Below, piece by piece: positions 60,380-64,000 of a stretch of DNA of 64,000 nt; position 1 is the stretch's first letter, and every line of letters begins with the position of its first letter. The position numbers and the translations under genes are program-made. This DNA comes from QHXN01 sp963785125. GTDB taxonomy: Bacteria; Acidobacteriota; Blastocatellia; Pyrinomonadales; Pyrinomonadaceae. The notes under the pieces are model-generated. The model did not search any database. It worked only from the letters and a program-made list of their open reading frames with translations, and was not told the origin of the DNA. The stretch covers positions 186,001 to 250,000 of the forward strand of contig CAWATU010000008.1 in the NCBI GenBank assembly GCA_963785125.1, in the 5' to 3' direction.

Positions 60380-61380
60380 TTACGGTTTGCACTTGCATTG
60401 GCACTAATAGCCGCAATGCGTGAACCAAGCTTCAATATCGTCAGCCGTCACCGCCCCGATGGCTTCGCGTAGCGCCGTGTCCAGCTTCTGGGGCGTGCGC
60501 GGCTGTCGCCCGCGCACCAGCGTCTTGACCTTCAGCCAGCAGTTCTCCATCGGCGAGAAGTCCGGCGAATAGGTCGGCAGCCACATTACCTCCGCCCTGA
60601 CCGCGGCCACGGCCGCCTCGATCTGGCTGGCATGGTGTACCCGCAGGTTATCGAGCAGGACGATGTCACCCCGCCGCAGTCGCGGCGCCAGCCAACTCGA
60701 CACGAAGGCGTCGAAGCAGAGCGTGTCGACCGCCCCGCTCAGCGCCAGCGTCGAGACCATCCCGTGCAGCCCCAGGCTCCCGATCAGCGAGACGCTGGTG
60801 CCGCGCCGGCACGGCACGCGCTGCACGACGCGCTGGCCCCGGGGGGCGCGCCCGTGAGCCCGCGTCATCGCCAAGTGAAAGCCCGTCTCGTCGGTGAAGA
60901 CGAATCGCTCGCGCTCCAGGTGCGCCACCCGCTCCCGGAAGGCTTCCCGCTCCGACTCGACCCGCTCCAGCGCCGCCAGACTTTTTTTTACGAGGCAGCC
61001 CCAGCCGCTGCAACGCCCGGCAGACGGTCGCCGGGTGAACTTCGACTCTGGCTCTGCGCTTGAGGTAGTGCGCCAACTCGGCCAGCGTGGCGTCGGGGGC
61101 TGCGAGCACCCGCGCGCGTCACAGAGTCAGGTGCCTGTCGCGCAGAGCGGCCGGGTAGCCGCCGCCATGCGGCCGGGGCGGGAGACCTTCCCCGGCGCGA
61201 TACTTCCGGAGGAGGCGGGTCACCGTCCGGCGGCCGACCTCGAAGATGTCCGCCACTTCATCGAGCGTCCCTTCGCCGCGCTCGTAGGCGAGGACGATCC
61301 GCTCGCGGAGGTCAGTCGTGTAGGCTCTCATGGCCTATGAGTGTCGCAACTCACAGTGCCAATGCAAGTGCAAACCGTAA
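60380..61380 (-). mobile_element. IS630-family insertion sequence (decayed)
   Basis: A 1001-bp element with perfect 26-bp terminal inverted repeats (60380-60405 and 61355-61380, outer ends TTACGGTTTGCACTTGCATT) and TA target duplications (60378-60379 and 61381-61382), as expected for IS630/Tc1 elements. It carries one transposase in three pieces. Higher GC than the island around it. It lies between the STAND gene and the ASKHA operon; without it the gap would be about 0.5 kb. Confidence 0.92.
60404..61331 (-). pseudogene. IS630 transposase, broken by an in-frame stop and a frame change
   Basis: The HTH part (61331 down to 61119: DLRERIVLAYERGEGTLDEV, GRRTVTRLLRKYRAG) ends at a TGA in frame with the next part, which starts ARVLAAPDATLAELAHYLKR. 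At an A8 run (on the minus strand, about 60982-60989) the frame changes by +1; the catalytic part continues KKSLAALERVESEREAF into the DDE core (FVFTDETGFHLA, IVLLDNLRVHH, SPDFSPMENCWLKVK). Some IS630 elements use frameshifting or transcript slippage on A-runs, but the additional stop makes this copy probably inactive. Confidence 0.85.
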
Positions 61381-61382
61381 TA

Positions 61383-61664
61383 ATGTCTAGTGGGAGACGG
61401 AACAAACATGGTATCCCCCTGCGTCGTCTCCTCATCTTCGGCAGGACAGGGTTGGCGGAGGTGCGGAGTTGGGTCTATAGGATGCAGCATAAAGGCTGAA
61501 ATTACGAACCTGCTTTCAATGACTTACAGCAGTTACTGAATCGTAAAGCCTGAAACTGATGAACCATAAAGGTAGAAAAGGCTTTGTCTTCGAATAACTT
61601 ATCCTGAAAACTAATAGTGAAATGCCGCTAACCGGGGGCATCCTATCGGGCAAGTCTGCATAAC
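61383..61664. other. Intergenic region downstream of the STAND gene
   Basis: About 280 bases of mixed, lower-GC sequence with no gene or strong repeat. A 69-aa open frame here (61516-61725) overlaps the STAND 3' end and has no supporting feature. Confidence 0.4.
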
Positions 61665-64000
61665 TCAGACCTCCATCCTTCTGGTTATTATCGGCCAGGA
61701 AAATGTGTATAGGGGGATACCCCATAAATATAAACGCCTTCGAAGTATCGACAGGTTCTTATCCCCGAAGACTATTAGTCTTTCTCTGTCTGAAGTAACG
61801 ATCAGATCGTTCACCTGAGAGTCCTCTCTAACTAACAGTTGTAGTTTGCCCGTTACCACGCCCCCATACACATCGCTGCCCCCGAAGGTAAATAAGAAAT
61901 CTTCCGCGCCCCAGGCGAGGTGAACCCAGTTATCGTGATGGGCTATAGGTTTTGTTAGATCCGGTGCCTCTCCCAGCTTCCACACATAGACATCTCCGTT
62001 GCCGGAGCAGGCGGCTACTAAACTTCCGTTCGCATTGAATTCCAAGCCCGGCGATCCCTCCTGAGTGGGTATGGATGCTTTCACCTCGGCGCCAGGCGAC
62101 TTATCCAGCGGCCAGACGTAGACTCCTCTATCCGGAGCCAGGCCCCCCACCCACTTGCCGTCAGGACTAAAGGCAACCCCAGGCTGCGAATCCATACCGC
62201 GTTCAAAAGTTCTAAATGTAGGCTGCTCATGTAGCCGCGCGGCTTCGTTTACCGAGGCGGTGAAAAACTCTCCGAATACCGTCCTCGCTACTACCCAGCG
62301 ATCATCCGGGCTGAAAAATACCTGGAAGGCGCTGTGGGGCCTGCCTTGGAGGCTCTCACCCTCGGCTACCGGGGTGAATGTCAGCGAGGGGAAGTCGCTT
62401 AACTTTGCGATAGTCAATCTGCCATCGCTAACGGTAGTGACGGCGATCCACTCATCGTCGTGGCTGAACGCAATCGGGTCTCGGCCATTTCCTGTCAACC
62501 CTATCCTGTTATCGGGTGTCGTGGGATTGTGGGTTAAATCGTCGGTCCTGCGGATGAACAGGTAACCGTCGCCGGTCACCATGGCCACATACTTACCATG
62601 AGGGCTAAAGGTCACGTGGGGTTGTGCCACGCGCGGTTGAATTACGAATTGAAGATATGGTTGCGGAGATTGGCTTAATACTTCCCCGACACGCCATAGG
62701 TAAAAACTTCCGTCGGCCGCCAGGGCGTAAATCCAGCCCTCGTCGGGGCTGAATCCGCCCCACCTATAAGGGTAAGGCTCCCGGAGCATCCTCCCCATCG
62801 CCGGCGGAAGGATCTGCAGGATGGGCTTCGCGTCACCGGTAAGCTTATCCGCCGCCCGCCAAACATATATTTGTCCATCTTGGGTAATGCCCGCCAGGTA
62901 ACTCGCCTGGGGGCTGATTATGATATCCATGAAAGATTTTTCTATTTCAGTTCTATCACCCCAGGGTTGGTCACACTGCCATAAGATGCTCCTTCCGTTT
63001 TCAGTAAATGATATGGCCGCGCGATGGTTTCGGCTCACGATCCAATCCGCATGACGGAGTCTGGTCGATTCACGCTCGATTGATACGTGAGGGGGGGAAA
63101 TTATTAAAAAGATAAATATGATGAATAGCGCGGCTGACGTGAGGACGATCCGGTGAACTCGCTTTGTGCGGTTTATGAGGTGTATGGCAGGCCCGGCAGA
63201 TTTATTTTGAGGTGAGGCATTTTTAGCGATGAAGCGCATATGGCGGAATGGGATGAACAGGCCGGGGTGTCGACGCTGGTCATCCAAATACCTTTGAAGA
63301 AGGCGATTCGCTTGTGCCTCTGCGGTTTCAACGTCGCTGGTGGCGTCAAGAATGGGGCGGACGATGTAATCGTTGATGAGGTTATAGGTCTGAGTACTCT
63401 CAAGGATTACTAAATACGCGGATTGGCACCGCGTGAGAACTCTTTGTAACGCCAGGTCATACTCCTGGTCGCTCTTCGGAAGTACTTGACTCTTATCCTT
63501 GAGCGTAGCCTTTATGCGCTCTCGGAGTTGCTCGTAGGTTAGCCCCTCCGGACGCTTAATGTCAGCGTCATCCGAGCATAGAGAGCGTAATAAGTATCGT
63601 GCAATTTGTTGTTCGAGAGCTACGCCGTCGCCCCTGCTTTTCGGCTCGATAACCTCGTATACATACGAGGCGAGTATGCCTCTCGCGCCTTCAGCATTTC
63701 TGTACCTATCTAAGTCATATATTCGTTTCTCTGTTAAGTAGCTTGCCACAAGTTGCAGCTCCACCGGGCGCACTTCGCCGTTTTGCTCTAGATCGCGTAT
63801 CAGTCTGTCCTTCAACGCGTCGGCAAACGGCACTTGATCGTGGCTGGAAGCAGCATTTAATACCGATAACGCCTCTTTCGATTCCCAGTTTCTTAAGCGG
63901 TAACTCGAATTAACGTCTAGCGGTTGAGGGACGTGGGGCCAAAAGTCCTGCAGGTCATCGACGAACTCCTTCCTGATCCCGATCAGCCAACAAGCCGGCA
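61665..64000 (-). CDS. STAND-type NTPase with membrane helix and WD40-like propeller (N-terminus beyond the window)
   Basis: The frame is open to the right edge, about 778 residues present. It begins in the C-terminal part of a STAND NTPase module: CWLIGIRKEFVDDLQDF, SSYRLRNWESKEALSVLN, then the winged-helix/helical part ALKDRLIRDLEQNGEVRPVE, LQLVASYLTEKRIYDLDRYR typical of the nSTAND class. A membrane helix (IVLTSAALFIIFIFLIISPP) follows, then a beta-propeller of WD40-like repeats (GGFSPDEGWIYALAADGSFY, VTFSPHGKYVAMVTGDGYLF, GVAFSPDGKWVGGLAPDRGV, LEFNANGSLVAACSGNGDVY). Such proteins act as sensors in conflict systems. Walker A and B and any N-terminal EAD would be outside the window. Confidence 0.82.
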   Translation of the reverse strand, partial: PACWLIGIRKEFVDDLQDFWPHVPQPLDVNSSYRLRNWESKEALSVLNAASSHDQVPFADALKDRLIRDLEQNGEVRPVELQLVASYLTEKRIYDLDRYRNAEGARGILASYVYEVIEPKSRGDGVALEQQIARYLLRSLCSDDADIKRPEGLTYEQLRERIKATLKDKSQVLPKSDQEYDLALQRVLTRCQSAYLVILESTQTYNLINDYIVRPILDATSDVETAEAQANRLLQRYLDDQRRHPGLFIPFRHMRFIAKNASPQNKSAGPAIHLINRTKRVHRIVLTSAALFIIFIFLIISPPHVSIERESTRLRHADWIVSRNHRAAISFTENGRSILWQCDQPWGDRTEIEKSFMDIIISPQASYLAGITQDGQIYVWRAADKLTGDAKPILQILPPAMGRMLREPYPYRWGGFSPDEGWIYALAADGSFYLWRVGEVLSQSPQPYLQFVIQPRVAQPHVTFSPHGKYVAMVTGDGYLFIRRTDDLTHNPTTPDNRIGLTGNGRDPIAFSHDDEWIAVTTVSDGRLTIAKLSDFPSLTFTPVAEGESLQGRPHSAFQVFFSPDDRWVVARTVFGEFFTASVNEAARLHEQPTFRTFERGMDSQPGVAFSPDGKWVGGLAPDRGVYVWPLDKSPGAEVKASIPTQEGSPGLEFNANGSLVAACSGNGDVYVWKLGEAPDLTKPIAHHDNWVHLAWGAEDFLFTFGGSDVYGGVVTGKLQLLVREDSQVNDLIVTSDRERLIVFGDKNLSILRRRLYLWGIPLYTFSWPIITRRMEV

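Noticed and set aside
60404..61331. Two separate small genes upstream of a transposase
   Set aside because: Both pieces are parts of the IS630 transposase within the terminal repeats.
61516..61725. 69-codon minus-strand frame
   Set aside because: Overlaps the STAND 3' end in another frame and has no ribosome-binding site or recognisable features.

Overview
The window looks like a chromosomal contig of a high-GC Gram-negative bacterium, most likely an Acidobacteriota member close to Blastocatellia. Reasons: two secreted VWFA proteins of the acidobacterial type, a secretin with an N-terminal TPR and a C-terminal cohesin-like domain, a PagL-like outer-membrane enzyme, and GTG/TTG starts. This is judged from protein patterns only. 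No rRNA or complete tRNA gene was seen.

Layout. 1-7671 (minus strand): type II secretion / type IV pilus-like cluster gspF-gspE-gspD-two pseudopilins-pilM; pilM runs off the left edge. 8077-10779: two secreted VWFA proteins, each behind a GC-rich hairpin leader; the second leader carries an SRP-RNA-like motif. 10780-16412: membrane and metal-ion genes (cNMP-binding/DUF1003, CNNM/CorC, CorA, the TIGR02587/TIGR02588 pair, low-affinity iron permease). 16510-23546: UbiB/AarF kinase, RibF, MBL hydrolase, DUF1844, GluQ, MazG, zinc-ribbon protein. 23659-27971 (minus): methionine/threonine operon of two Cys/Met-type PLP enzymes flanking an aspartokinase-homoserine dehydrogenase fusion without ACT domains and with two frameshifts. 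It is preceded by a SAM-II-type riboswitch and a strong terminator. 28042-43000: proteases (M48, DUF885-PrcB, M67, MA-like), DinB, aspS-hisS, PagL, gamma carbonic anhydrase, amino acid permease, DUF423. 42995-48545: divergent recN and dnaE around two inverted DnaA-box-like sites. 48792-54607: ECF sigma factor with small membrane proteins, RRM protein, DEAD-box helicase, IF-1, S41-like protease. 54620-55300: ung.

55338-64000 is a clearly lower-GC island, all on the minus strand: a STAND-type NTPase with a membrane helix and a beta-propeller (truncated at the right edge), a decayed IS630 element with perfect terminal repeats, then a tight three-gene operon. The operon encodes a BadF-type ASKHA ATPase, a 670-aa protein of unknown family with a possible PIN-like N-terminus, and an EAD1-trypsin protein. 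This resembles the modular NTP-dependent conflict systems built from STAND NTPases, effector-associated domains and proteases. The ASKHA plus 670-aa combination is the part I cannot match to a described system and is the best candidate for a new one.

A second theme is a set of about a dozen intergenic inverted repeats, mostly at gene 3' ends. Their arms are built from short quasi-tandem words (AGTAGACAGTAG, GTGAATGGTAAATG, CCACAGAGGCACAG, TTTGAAATTTC and others). Different sites use different words but share one architecture, and some supply stop or start codons of neighbouring genes.
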